NCBI RefSeq assembly: GCF_004801295.1
Contig: NZ_SSOC01000006.1
Location: forward strand, 411,632-475,631
Source of the DNA: Pseudothauera nasutitermitis
GTDB taxonomy: Bacteria > Pseudomonadota > Gammaproteobacteria > Burkholderiales > Rhodocyclaceae
Reading direction: 5' to 3'
Length of the DNA: 64,000 nucleotides
The position numbers were made by a program, and so were the translations under genes. Each line of letters starts with the position of its first letter. Within the stretch, counting starts at the first letter, position 1. Positions 1 to 8,504 of the stretch are shown piece after piece. A model generated the notes under the pieces. It saw only the letters and a list, made by a program, of their open reading frames with translations, was not told the origin of the DNA and did no database searches.

Positions 1-314
1 CAGATGCCATGGGGTCGACCATAGCGCAGCCCGGCTGGAGCGGTGTGCAAGGGGATGTAATGGAATACGGCATGGACACCGCGTTGCTGCAGGCCGTCGA
101 TGAACGCCGTGAGTTCGTGCGGGGCCAGTGCCTGATGGTAGCGCTGCCAGGTTGTCCGGCAAGCCGTGATGATGTCGTCGGCCGCTTCCATCTGGGCCCA
201 CAGGAAGGTCGCGATCAGTTCGCCGGGTAGGTCGTTGGAGCCCAAGTCGCACCACGTGTACTTGTCCGCCGGGCCGCGGAAAAAGGCGCTGTCGCAGGCG
301 AGGCATTGTTTCAC
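1..314 (-). pseudogene. wecE/rffA-type sugar aminotransferase remnant (partial at window edge)
   Basis: The minus-strand frame, open to the left edge, reads like the second half of dTDP-4-amino-4,6-dideoxygalactose transaminase (WecE). It shows FFRGPADKYTWCDLGS, then FLWAQMEAADDI, then VHAVFHYIPLHTAPAGLRYG, all typical of that family. The first 200 or so residues, including the PLP lysine region, are absent: upstream of FFRG the frame turns into unrelated sequence. Between ALAPHE and LTAFIDG about 30 residues expected in full-length WecE also seem to be missing. I therefore read it as a pseudogene with a 5' truncation and an internal deletion. The C-terminus lies outside the window. The 140 bases to the next gene hold nothing I recognise. 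Confidence 0.72.
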
Positions 315-454
315 GGTCGGGACTCCACGGCGGGATGGCGAAAGAAGAAGCACCTGAACGCGATGAACAGAAAGCTTGCCACCATGAACACCGCCACGGC
401 TTGCGCCCCTCTTGATAGGGATAGCCCAGCAAGTCCCCGGACAAGGCCCGGAAT

Positions 455-1552
455 CTACGGCGTTTCATTTCTTGACGATATTCGTCTTGTAAATGGTAAT
501 GGCATTTTATAGGCGATTATTTTGGAGGACCAATGTTGGTTTTCAACGTAAGTGGATGCAAATTTGGAAAGCAGGACGCATGCGGCCAGCACACAAAGCA
601 TGACGGTGGTCGCGGTGACCAGGCCGTTGCCGAGATGGGACCTCATCAGGCTATGCGTGAACATGAGTACCGGGAAATGGATCAAATAAAGGGTATATGA
701 AAAGGTCGCTGCTTGTTTTCCTATATGGATTTTTATTCTATTTGAATTTATCATCAGGAAGAGTGCGAAGGTGAAGGCCAAGCCGATCCGAACGTTGTAC
801 TGGATGATATCGTCGTTCTTCTTGGTGGTGGCGAAAGTGGTTAACGGATCGAGTGCATGGAAGGCCAGGGAGATCGATGCAAGAAGCGCAGCCCATTTAA
901 TGATGCGATGGATGTTCCGGCCTTGCACGAAACACAAAGCGAAGCCGGCCGCCCACACCTGCGAGTAGGGATAGAAGAAGGGGTTTGACTGGAAGCCGAT
1001 CCAGAACAGCAGGACTCCAATCAACATGAGGAAGGGGCGAGCAGTGAAAAGTAGCCCTGCGACCGCGTAGTACCAGACTTCGATTGACAAGCTCCAGAGA
1101 GGACCATTAATTCGGACTCCCGGAGTAAAGAAACCGTTCAGAAAAAACAGGCTGCCGAAGATCTGTTGGTACGTAGTTTGGAAAGCTCGAGTCGCGAACT
1201 CTTTCGGCACAAACGCCCACGATGCCTCGATGATCAGGACCGTCAGGAGCGTAGCTAGTAGCAGAGGGGGGTAAATGCGTAGTGCGCGGCTCCGCGCATA
1301 TTGAGCCAGGCTAAATGCTCTGCTGTTATTCTTGATGTTGTTTTGGATGGATGTGCCAATGAGAAAGCCGCTTAGCACAAAGAAAACCATGACGCTGGCT
1401 TGAGCGAATCCAGCTATGTACGTGTTTATCTTCAGGTCCGGGGCAGCAGGCTCCACAAAGATATGTAACCCGTGCGCGAGCGCAACGACAAGTGCGGCGC
1501 AACCTCGCAAAGCGTCCAATGTGTCGAAGTGGTGGTTTTGTGGTGAGCGCAT
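455..1552 (-). CDS. Acyltransferase family 3 (OafA/YrhL-like) membrane protein
   Basis: An integral-membrane acyltransferase expected to add O-acetyl or similar groups to surface glycans. The start is set at the ATG giving MRSPQNHHFDTLDALRG, because family members begin with the FxxLDxLRG motif; an in-frame ATG 23 codons upstream would add a non-homologous tail. The product is 365 residues with about ten hydrophobic segments, and the motif is followed by a conserved-looking histidine (ALAHGLHIF). It is last in the minus-strand order wzz, wzx-like, pseB, pseC, acyltransferase. Its base composition is visibly AT-richer than its neighbours, suggesting recent acquisition. The acceptor sugar cannot be deduced. 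Confidence 0.85.
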   Translation of the reverse strand: MRSPQNHHFDTLDALRGCAALVVALAHGLHIFVEPAAPDLKINTYIAGFAQASVMVFFVLSGFLIGTSIQNNIKNNSRAFSLAQYARSRALRIYPPLLLATLLTVLIIEASWAFVPKEFATRAFQTTYQQIFGSLFFLNGFFTPGVRINGPLWSLSIEVWYYAVAGLLFTARPFLMLIGVLLFWIGFQSNPFFYPYSQVWAAGFALCFVQGRNIHRIIKWAALLASISLAFHALDPLTTFATTKKNDDIIQYNVRIGLAFTFALFLMINSNRIKIHIGKQAATFSYTLYLIHFPVLMFTHSLMRSHLGNGLVTATTVMLCVLAACVLLSKFASTYVENQHWSSKIIAYKMPLPFTRRISSRNETP

Positions 1553-1630
1553 TTTACAAACTGCGGGAATGGTCAGATTACAGGTAAGTGGATATCTGCG
1601 GAAAACCGCCCAGGCGCGCATGGCTGGATG

Positions 1631-2797
1631 CTACTGCGCCGGACGCAGCACGTGTGCGAGGGCCGTCACGACCTGTTCGAGCTGGGCGTCCGTCATGCGC
1701 GGGTACAGCGGCAGGCTGATCGCCTCGGCGTAATAGCGCTCCGCTTCGGGGAAGTCGCCTGCCTGGAAGCCCATGGCCTGGTAATACGGTTGGGTATGGA
1801 CGGGAATGTAGTGCAGATTCACGCCGATGCCCTGCTCGCGCAGCGCTTCGAAGATCTGGCGGTGGTTTCTGCCGATGCAGTCCAGTTGCAGACGGATGAT
1901 GTAGAGGTGCAGGCCGGAGTAACCGTCCGGGTGCTGCCACGGCGTGGTCACCGGCAGGCCGGCCAGCAGTTCGTCGTAGCGGCGGGCCAGTTGATGGCGG
2001 CGGGCGACGTAGTCGTCGAGCCGTGCCATCTGGCTCGTGCCGAGCGCGGCCTGCAGTTCGGTCATACGGTAGTTGAAACCGAGTGCGATCTGCTGGTAGT
2101 ACCACGGGCCGCCGGCGTCGTGGGTCATACGCGCCGGGTCGCGGGTGATGCCGTGGCTGCGCAGCAGGGCCATCCTGTCGGCGAGCACGTCGTCGTTGGT
2201 CAGCGCCATGCCGCCCTCGGCGGTGGTGACGATCTTGACCGGGTGAAAGCTGAACACGGTGATGTCGCTGTAGCGGCCGCTGCCGATGTATTCGCCTTGG
2301 TATTTGCCACCGATGGCGTGCGAGGCGTCCTCGACGATCTTGAAGCCGTAGCGCTGCGCCAGCGCGTGGATGGTCGCCATGTCGCAGGGCTGGCCGCACA
2401 GGTGCACCGGCACGACGATTTTCGGCAGACGGCCTTCGCGTTCAGCCTGCTGGAGCCTGCGTTCCAGTGCTTGCGGACACAGGTTGTAGGTGCGCGGATT
2501 GATGTCGACGAAATCGATCTTGGCACCGCAGTACAGTGCGCAGTTGGCCGAGGCGACGAAGGTGATCGGGCTGGTCCACAGCCAGTCGCCCGGCCCCAGG
2601 CCGAGCGCCAGACAGGCGAGGTGCAGCGCCGAGGTGGCGCTATTGACCGCGACGGCGTGCTTTGCACCGACATGCCGGGCGACCTGCTGCTCAAAGCGCG
2701 GCACCTGCGGGCCCTGGGTCAGAAAGTCGGAACGCAGCACCGCGACGACGGCGTCGATGTCTGCCTCGGTGATGTCCTGGCGGCCGTAGGGGATCAT
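1631..2797 (-). CDS. pseC: UDP-4-amino-4,6-dideoxy-N-acetyl-beta-L-altrosamine transaminase (PseC-like)
   Basis: A PLP-dependent sugar aminotransferase of the DegT/DnrJ/EryC1 family. It would use glutamate to aminate the 4-keto sugar made by PseB. The 388 residues open with MIPYGRQDITEADI. They carry the VNSATSALHLACLALG cofactor region, the VEDASHAIGG aspartate motif and FSFHPVKIVTTAEGG with the Schiff-base lysine. The start lies 3 bp after the pseB stop, so the two are co-transcribed. The remaining pseudaminic acid genes (pseF, G, H, I) are not in the window, so the end product is uncertain. Confidence 0.88.
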   Translation of the reverse strand: MIPYGRQDITEADIDAVVAVLRSDFLTQGPQVPRFEQQVARHVGAKHAVAVNSATSALHLACLALGLGPGDWLWTSPITFVASANCALYCGAKIDFVDINPRTYNLCPQALERRLQQAEREGRLPKIVVPVHLCGQPCDMATIHALAQRYGFKIVEDASHAIGGKYQGEYIGSGRYSDITVFSFHPVKIVTTAEGGMALTNDDVLADRMALLRSHGITRDPARMTHDAGGPWYYQQIALGFNYRMTELQAALGTSQMARLDDYVARRHQLARRYDELLAGLPVTTPWQHPDGYSGLHLYIIRLQLDCIGRNHRQIFEALREQGIGVNLHYIPVHTQPYYQAMGFQAGDFPEAERYYAEAISLPLYPRMTDAQLEQVVTALAHVLRPAQ

Positions 2798-2800
2798 GGT

Positions 2801-3799
2801 TCAGATCTTCCCGATTTTCTCTTGATTGGCGGCGACCCAGGCCTGCAAGGCCTCTCGGGACATCCAGTCGGGGTTGTTGTCGCTGGTGTAGCTGAAGCCT
2901 TCGGTGACGCGCTGGCCGTTCTTGATGCGTTTTTCGCAGCGATGCCAGTCGTTGATCGCCGGAAGAATCTTGAAGTGCTCCTCGTATTCGTAGGTATAGA
3001 GGGAATCTTCCGCACTGATCATTTCTTCATGCAGCTTTTCGCCCGGGCGGATGCCGACGATTTCCTGTTGAGCCTCGGGCGCCACGGCTGCGGCCAGGTC
3101 GGTGATGTTCATCGATGGAATCTTCTTGACATAGATCTCGCCGCCTTCCATGTCGTGGAAGGCATGCCAGACCAGTTCCACACCCTGTTCGAGCGAGATC
3201 ATGAAGCGCGTCATGCGCGGATCGGTGATCGGCAGCACGCCCTTGTCCTTGATCGACAGGAAAAACGGGATCACCGAACCGCGCGAGCCCATGACGTTGC
3301 CGTAGCGCACCACGGCGAAGCGGGTGTCGTGGGCGCCGGAATAGGAATTGCCGGCGACGAACAGTTTGTCCGAGGCCAGTTTGGTGGCGCCGTACAGATT
3401 GACCGGGCTGCTGGCCTTGTCGGTGGATAGCGCGACGACGCGTTTGACACCCTTGTCGATGCAGGCGTCGATGAGGTTCATCGCACCGTTGATGTTGGTC
3501 TTGACGCATTCGAAGGGGTTGTATTCGGCGGTCGGTACGATCTTGGTGGCCGCCGCGTGGATCACGTGGTCCACGCCGTCGAGCGCGCGGTACAGGCGGT
3601 CCTTGTCGCGCACGTCGCCGATGAAGAAACGCACGCGGGGGTCGCCCCGAAACTGCTTGGCCATTTCCCATTGCTTCATTTCGTCGCGCGAGAAGATGAT
3701 GATTTTCTTGGGGTTGTACCTGGCGAGCGTCATCGGAACGAAGGTGTGGCCGAAGGAGCCGGTGCCGCCGGTGACGAGAATGGTCTGGTTGGTGAGCAT
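2801..3799 (-). CDS. pseB: UDP-N-acetylglucosamine 4,6-dehydratase (inverting), PseB-like
   Basis: A short-chain dehydrogenase/reductase acting on UDP-GlcNAc as the first committed step toward UDP-4-amino-altrosamine sugars. The N-terminal Rossmann motif is TGGTGSFG, the catalytic pair is in YGATKLASDK, and SRDEMKQWEMAKQF is characteristic of PseB/FlaA1 proteins. The ATG giving MLTNQTILVTGG (332 aa) is preferred over one 12 codons upstream, because the Rossmann strand should begin near the N-terminus. It sits between the flippase and pseC. Capsule or O-antigen use is more likely than flagellin glycosylation, since no flagellar gene is nearby. Confidence 0.9.
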   Translation of the reverse strand: MLTNQTILVTGGTGSFGHTFVPMTLARYNPKKIIIFSRDEMKQWEMAKQFRGDPRVRFFIGDVRDKDRLYRALDGVDHVIHAAATKIVPTAEYNPFECVKTNINGAMNLIDACIDKGVKRVVALSTDKASSPVNLYGATKLASDKLFVAGNSYSGAHDTRFAVVRYGNVMGSRGSVIPFFLSIKDKGVLPITDPRMTRFMISLEQGVELVWHAFHDMEGGEIYVKKIPSMNITDLAAAVAPEAQQEIVGIRPGEKLHEEMISAEDSLYTYEYEEHFKILPAINDWHRCEKRIKNGQRVTEGFSYTSDNNPDWMSREALQAWVAANQEKIGKI

Positions 3800-3831
3800 G
3801 GGAACAATCCGTGAAGCAGAAGAAAGCGGGG

Positions 3832-5076
3832 TCAAAGGGGCACGGCGAGGGGGCCGCAGCGCTTGAAGGCGCCGAGCTTGGCGAGCAACAGGAACAGGAA
3901 GGCCGAGGCCATTGCCGCCGGAACGGCGGCAATGCCGAGCAGCGGGCCCAATGCGAGTGTCGCAATGCAGAAGAGCGGCAGCGAAGCCAGATGACTGAGG
4001 ATGATAGGTCGATCCTTGCGGCGTGCGTAGAGTCCGTAATGGGGAACCATACTGAGCCCGAAGAGCGCGGCGGCCAGGACGGTCCAGTACAACAGGGTGA
4101 AGTGCTGCGAGTAGCTAGGACGGTCCAGCCAGTCGATGACGGGGCCGGCACACAGGATTGCGGCGACCGACAGGCCCGCGGTAACCGCCAGCGTATGCTG
4201 GCCAAGGCGGCGCATCTGCCCATCGAAGGCAGTCTGGTCGCCCTTGCCCGCGGTGGCAATCAGCGCGGGGTAGGCGAAGGTGAAGACCGCGGCATCCAGG
4301 AAGCTCATGATGGCGTTGGCGATGCCGACGAACAGCACGTAGGCCGCGAGCACCTCAAGACCGCCCAGCGCTTCGATCCAGTAGCGGTCGACGGTGTACA
4401 GGGCGCGTAGCGACAAAGTGGCGAGGACGAAGGGAAAAGCGATGCGGATTCCCTGCCGGATCCACTGCCAATCGATCGCACGGCGCAGTGAGGCGGAGTC
4501 GAGATTCCGCATGCGCCATACTCCGAGCCCACAGGCGGCGAACACGCCGGTCGTCCACGCCGCAAGCACAAACGCCAGCGAGCGCTGCCCGGGATCGAGC
4601 CACATCCAGAGTGTAGCCACGACGGCCCAGGCTCCTGAACGCACGAACAGTACGGCGCTCGCCCAAAGCGGCTCGGAGATGGCCACGAGCAGCCGGTTGA
4701 GCTCCTGTGCCAGATGCTCGAGCGCGAGCAGCGGGAAGAACCAGACCGCCAGATGCCAGGGCAGCAAGCCAAGCCAGAAAAGCAGCAGGCAGAGCGGAAA
4801 CAGGGCGGTGTAAGTAATCCCGTAGAACACGCCCTGGTCGCGCAACATGCCGGCCCAGTTGCGGCGGTCGGTGACGATCAACTCGCGCGTGGAGAAGGTG
4901 TAGAAATCGAAGCCGAGCGCCATCAGCACGTAGAGCACCGTTGCGGCAAGCAGGCCATACAGGCCGACTTCCGCAGGTTCGAGGAACTTTGCCAGAACGA
5001 AGATGAGCGCAAACTTGCTTACCAGTGTGGCGGCACGCAGGATGAGGTTGAGGAGGCGCTTGGCGGGGGCTGGCAC
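3832..5076 (-). CDS. Polysaccharide flippase / membrane translocase (Wzx-like)
   Basis: A 414-residue multi-spanning membrane protein of the MATE-like polysaccharide transporter superfamily. It is predicted to flip lipid-linked repeat units across the inner membrane. The opening region (RAATLVSKFALIFVLAKFLEP) matches the amphipathic start of Wzx proteins, and twelve or so hydrophobic stretches follow. Translation appears to start at GTG without a clear ribosome binding site. It lies downstream of wzz and upstream of pseB in one minus-strand unit. Flippases diverge quickly, so the transported unit cannot be predicted. Confidence 0.8.
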   Translation of the reverse strand: MPAPAKRLLNLILRAATLVSKFALIFVLAKFLEPAEVGLYGLLAATVLYVLMALGFDFYTFSTRELIVTDRRNWAGMLRDQGVFYGITYTALFPLCLLLFWLGLLPWHLAVWFFPLLALEHLAQELNRLLVAISEPLWASAVLFVRSGAWAVVATLWMWLDPGQRSLAFVLAAWTTGVFAACGLGVWRMRNLDSASLRRAIDWQWIRQGIRIAFPFVLATLSLRALYTVDRYWIEALGGLEVLAAYVLFVGIANAIMSFLDAAVFTFAYPALIATAGKGDQTAFDGQMRRLGQHTLAVTAGLSVAAILCAGPVIDWLDRPSYSQHFTLLYWTVLAAALFGLSMVPHYGLYARRKDRPIILSHLASLPLFCIATLALGPLLGIAAVPAAMASAFLFLLLAKLGAFKRCGPLAVPL

Positions 5077-5110
5077 GGGAAGGGGAGATCAGGCGACAAC
5101 TTGGGTGGTG

Positions 5111-6331
5111 TCAAGCCTTGCCGGTAGTCTCATCTTGATCGCTCCGCCACCAGGCGCGTACCAATGCGATGAACATGCCGAGCATGCCGCCCAGAAGGCC
5201 CCCCAGCACGATGCCGAGTTTCAAGCCAGGCTTGCGCTCCTTGACCTCGGCACCTTCCGGCGATGCGATGAAGCGCATGCCCTGAAGATAGGTATTGGCC
5301 CAGTTTTCGCGCTTGACGTCGAGCTCGTTCCAAGTCTGCTCGACAATGTCGATGGTCTTGTCCTGATTCTGGAACACGGCGGCCTGAATGCGTTTCAGCT
5401 CCTCCAGGAACGCGCGGCCCGTAGTGGGCTTCTGCAGGGTTTGCTGAGCCTGACAGTAGTAGTCGCGCTTGAGTGCGCTGGTGATACGGTCGCGTTCGCG
5501 GCGGATTTCGGCGAGCTTCATGTCGGCGATCTGTATTTCGGCAGCGACCAGTTGTGCCGCTGGCGACAGGAAGCGTTCGCTACCCTTTTCGAGGGAGACG
5601 ATCTGGCGGTTGTCGCTGGCGGCGGCGCCCGGGTTGCGGGTGATGATGTCGCGCAGGGTGGCGGCGCGCTTTTCTTCCTGGGAGATGGCGAAGTCATTGG
5701 CAATTTGGGCATTGCGCAACACTTGTTCGCGGCTGCGGTGTCTTGCGCACTGCTCCAGAGTGACGGTCTCCATGTCGACGCGGATGATGGTGTCACGTAC
5801 GTACTCGGCCAGCAGCACCACGGGCATGCTCCCCGAGGGTTCACGCGCTTCGTACCGGAGCCTGATACCGATCAAGGCGTCGGAGGGAGTGCCCTTGACT
5901 CCGAATACCCTGGCGTCCTTGTCCGTGAAGGCAAACTCCGGCCGGATGGCCCCGCTGAGTCCATCGGATGCGTCACCCAATCGCAGCAGTGCGGTCACGG
6001 CTGAACCCTGGGCATCTGCGTACTCTTGCAGGAACGCAGTCATCCGCGGCATGTTCGAGAAGGCGCTTTCGTAGCGCTTGAACGCGTCCACAGTGATACT
6101 CTGCGCGACCGTGACATCCTGGTTATAACTGTCGGTGCTGACGGTCCGCGGAATCAGGAACAGTCCTTCGGAGACGTATTTTGCAGACAGGAGGCTTGCA
6201 CCAGCTCCGAGCGTCGCACACGCCAATGTGCTGACCGCGATGATGCCTTTCTGGCGCCACAACACCCCGACCAGTTGGCGCAGGTCGATCTCGTCGTCGT
6301 AAGTTTGGGCGGCCGGCCGGGTGTTCTGCAT
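5111..6331 (-). CDS. Chain-length determinant protein (Wzz family)
   Basis: A bitopic inner-membrane protein controlling polysaccharide chain length. Of 406 residues, the first 30 are cytoplasmic (DEIDLRQLVGVLWRQKG), followed by a membrane segment at about 30-52, a long periplasmic stretch rich in helical sequence, and a second glycine-rich membrane segment (LGIVLGGLLGGMLGMF) near the C-terminus. This two-ended topology defines the family. No BY-kinase domain is fused, so it fits Wzz of a Wzx/Wzy pathway. It is the first gene of the minus-strand unit and is divergent from the carbamoyltransferase gene. Confidence 0.85.
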   Translation of the reverse strand: MQNTRPAAQTYDDEIDLRQLVGVLWRQKGIIAVSTLACATLGAGASLLSAKYVSEGLFLIPRTVSTDSYNQDVTVAQSITVDAFKRYESAFSNMPRMTAFLQEYADAQGSAVTALLRLGDASDGLSGAIRPEFAFTDKDARVFGVKGTPSDALIGIRLRYEAREPSGSMPVVLLAEYVRDTIIRVDMETVTLEQCARHRSREQVLRNAQIANDFAISQEEKRAATLRDIITRNPGAAASDNRQIVSLEKGSERFLSPAAQLVAAEIQIADMKLAEIRRERDRITSALKRDYYCQAQQTLQKPTTGRAFLEELKRIQAAVFQNQDKTIDIVEQTWNELDVKRENWANTYLQGMRFIASPEGAEVKERKPGLKLGIVLGGLLGGMLGMFIALVRAWWRSDQDETTGKA

Positions 6332-6464
6332 GGGGTGGGGTCGTTCGGAAAAGCCCGGATTGTCTCACATGATTGTGGGCTCTTTAATTGGGCAAACGTA
6401 ATAGTTCCTGCCGCGCAGGGCAGGGCCAGCAGCGTTGGCGCCATGCAGGAGTTTTTCCGGCAAT

Positions 6465-6492
6465 CTGACCAGGGCGGGCCTGGTTGTATAAT
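6465..6492 (+). promoter_or_regulatory. Candidate sigma-70 promoter before the carbamoyltransferase gene
   Basis: A perfect TATAAT (6487-6492) follows CTGACC (6465-6470) by 16 bp, about 60 bp ahead of the TTG start. It is one of the best -10 matches in the window and sits in the divergent wzz/carbamoyltransferase gap. No experimental support. Confidence 0.5.
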
Positions 6493-6552
6493 TCGCCCTG
6501 TACATGCCTGAGCTGCGGCTCGGCGTAACTTCTCGTTGCAAAAGGTACTTCC

Positions 6553-8307
6553 TTGTCCCTGATTATCCTCGGTTTGTCCGGTGCGCTGACCCACGACCCT
6601 TCCGCCGCGCTGTATATCGACGGCAAGCTCGTTGCCGCGGCGGAAGAAGAGCGCTTTGTGCGCGACAAGCATGCAAAGAACCGCATGCCCTACGAGTCTG
6701 CGCGCTTCTGTCTGGATTTTGCCGGCATCAAACCAAAAGACGTTACGGCCGTTGCCATCCCCTTCGCGCCGATCAGCATCTTCGACAAGGCACGCTGGCA
6801 CTACGCCAGGCGCTACTGGTATGCGCCGGACCGCGGGCTGGACGCCATCCTGACGGGCAACCGACGTTTCCACCGCTACAGGAAGCGCATCGAGTGGTGC
6901 CTGCAGCAACTGGGCTTCGAGCTGGCGAAGACCGAGATCGTCCCGGTCGAGCACCATCTTGCCCATGCTTCCAGCGCCTATCACTGCTCGGGTTTCGCGG
7001 AAAAGACCGCCATCCTCGGCATCGACGGCAAGGGCGAATACGCCACCACTTTCTTCGGCTGGGGTGAGAACGGCCGCATCCACAAGATCAAGGAGTTCTA
7101 CGACCCCGACTCGCTGGGCGGCCTGTATGGCGCGCTTACCGAGTACCTCGGCTTCGAGATGCTCGACGGCGAATACAAGGTCATGGGCATGGCGCCCTAT
7201 GGCGACCCGGACAAGTACGACTTCTCGCGCCTGGCCCGGTTCGAGAACGGGGAACTGGTGGTCAACACCGAACTGGCCAACGTCATCGGCCTGCGGCGCT
7301 ACAAGGAAAACGGCAAGGGCTACTACTTCTCGCCCAGACTTGTCGACTGGCTGGGCCCGATGCGCCACGGCGACGTGGCCGACGAACCCTACGTCCACTA
7401 CGCAGCGAGCATGCAGAAGCTGTTCGAAGATCTCGCGCTGCAGATGATGGACTACTATCTGGGGGACGTCCTGCGCGAAACCGGCAAGCTTGCCTTTGCC
7501 GGCGGCGGTGCGCTCAACGTCAAGCTCAACCAGAAAATCATCGCGCGGCCGGAGCTCAAGGAACTCTTCGTGCAGCCGGCCTCAGGCGATTCCGGTACCG
7601 CGGTGGGCGCGGCCGCCTATGTGTCGGTGGCGCGTGGCGTGCCGGTGGACAAGATGGAGCACGTCTATCTCGGCCCCGCCTACAGCAACGAGGAGGTGAT
7701 CGCCGCCTGCGTGCGCCACCCTGCCAAGCCGCATTGGGAACGCATCGAAGGTGGGGATGCCGCAGTGCCGCAACGTATCGCGCGGATTCTGGCCGACGGC
7801 AATCCGGTGGCCTGGTTCCAGGGGCGCATGGAGTTCGGTCCGCGTGCGCTCGGCGGGCGTTCCATCCTCGGCTGTCCCAGTGCGCCCGGCGTGGCCGACC
7901 GCATCAACGAGCAGATCAAGTTCCGCGAGCGCTGGCGGCCGTTCTGCCCCAGCATGCTCGACACCGTCGGCCCGCAGATGCTGGGTACCGACCATCCAGC
8001 GCCGTTCATGACCTTCACCTTCGAGGTCGCGCCGGGCTGGAAGGACCGCGTGCCCGAGGTCGTGCATGAGGACGGCACGTCGCGCGCCCAGGTGCTCAGG
8101 CGCGAGCACAACCCGCGCTACTACGATCTGATGAAGGAACTGGAAGCGCTGACCGGCAACGGCGTGGTGCTCAATACCTCGCTGAACCGCCGCGGCGAGC
8201 CAATGATCTGCTCGCCCACCGATGCGTTGAACATGTTCTATGGGTCGGATCTGCAGTATCTGATCATGGAGGACGTGCTGGTGGTGAAGGGGCAGGGCGA
8301 CGCGTAA
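6553..8307 (+). CDS. Carbamoyltransferase (NodU/CmcH family)
   Basis: Transfers a carbamoyl group from carbamoyl phosphate, through carbamoyl-adenylate, to a hydroxyl group, here probably on a polysaccharide sugar. The 584 residues hold an N-terminal kinase-like/YrdC-related fold, opening ILGLSGALTHDPSAALYIDG and including VEHHLAHASSAYH with the metal-binding histidines, and a C-terminal domain with EFGPRALGGRSILG and FRERWRPFCPSML. The start is TTG with AAAGGT 7-9 bases upstream. It begins the plus-strand glycosyltransferase run and is divergent from wzz. NodU-type enzymes modify Nod factors and O-antigens; the target here is unknown. Confidence 0.9.
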   Translation: MSLIILGLSGALTHDPSAALYIDGKLVAAAEEERFVRDKHAKNRMPYESARFCLDFAGIKPKDVTAVAIPFAPISIFDKARWHYARRYWYAPDRGLDAILTGNRRFHRYRKRIEWCLQQLGFELAKTEIVPVEHHLAHASSAYHCSGFAEKTAILGIDGKGEYATTFFGWGENGRIHKIKEFYDPDSLGGLYGALTEYLGFEMLDGEYKVMGMAPYGDPDKYDFSRLARFENGELVVNTELANVIGLRRYKENGKGYYFSPRLVDWLGPMRHGDVADEPYVHYAASMQKLFEDLALQMMDYYLGDVLRETGKLAFAGGGALNVKLNQKIIARPELKELFVQPASGDSGTAVGAAAYVSVARGVPVDKMEHVYLGPAYSNEEVIAACVRHPAKPHWERIEGGDAAVPQRIARILADGNPVAWFQGRMEFGPRALGGRSILGCPSAPGVADRINEQIKFRERWRPFCPSMLDTVGPQMLGTDHPAPFMTFTFEVAPGWKDRVPEVVHEDGTSRAQVLRREHNPRYYDLMKELEALTGNGVVLNTSLNRRGEPMICSPTDALNMFYGSDLQYLIMEDVLVVKGQGDA

Positions 8308-8504
8308 TGCCTGTTACACGGCGGGAAGATCATGGAGCCTTTGCCGCCGTGCGGGTTGCGGCCTGGGCGTACGGAGCGCCGGCAAGCTCTCGATCGCGAA
8401 CATCGGCCGATAGTGCCCGCGATTCCGGTTGCTTCTATGAGTCGATTTCGTATGCGTGAAGTGTCTGCAGGATGGAGTGCCAGGCCGTTGGAGATTGACC
8501 GCCC

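Noticed and set aside
1628..3430. A 600-codon plus-strand frame
   Set aside because: Shadow of pseC and pseB on the other strand; no start context or domain.
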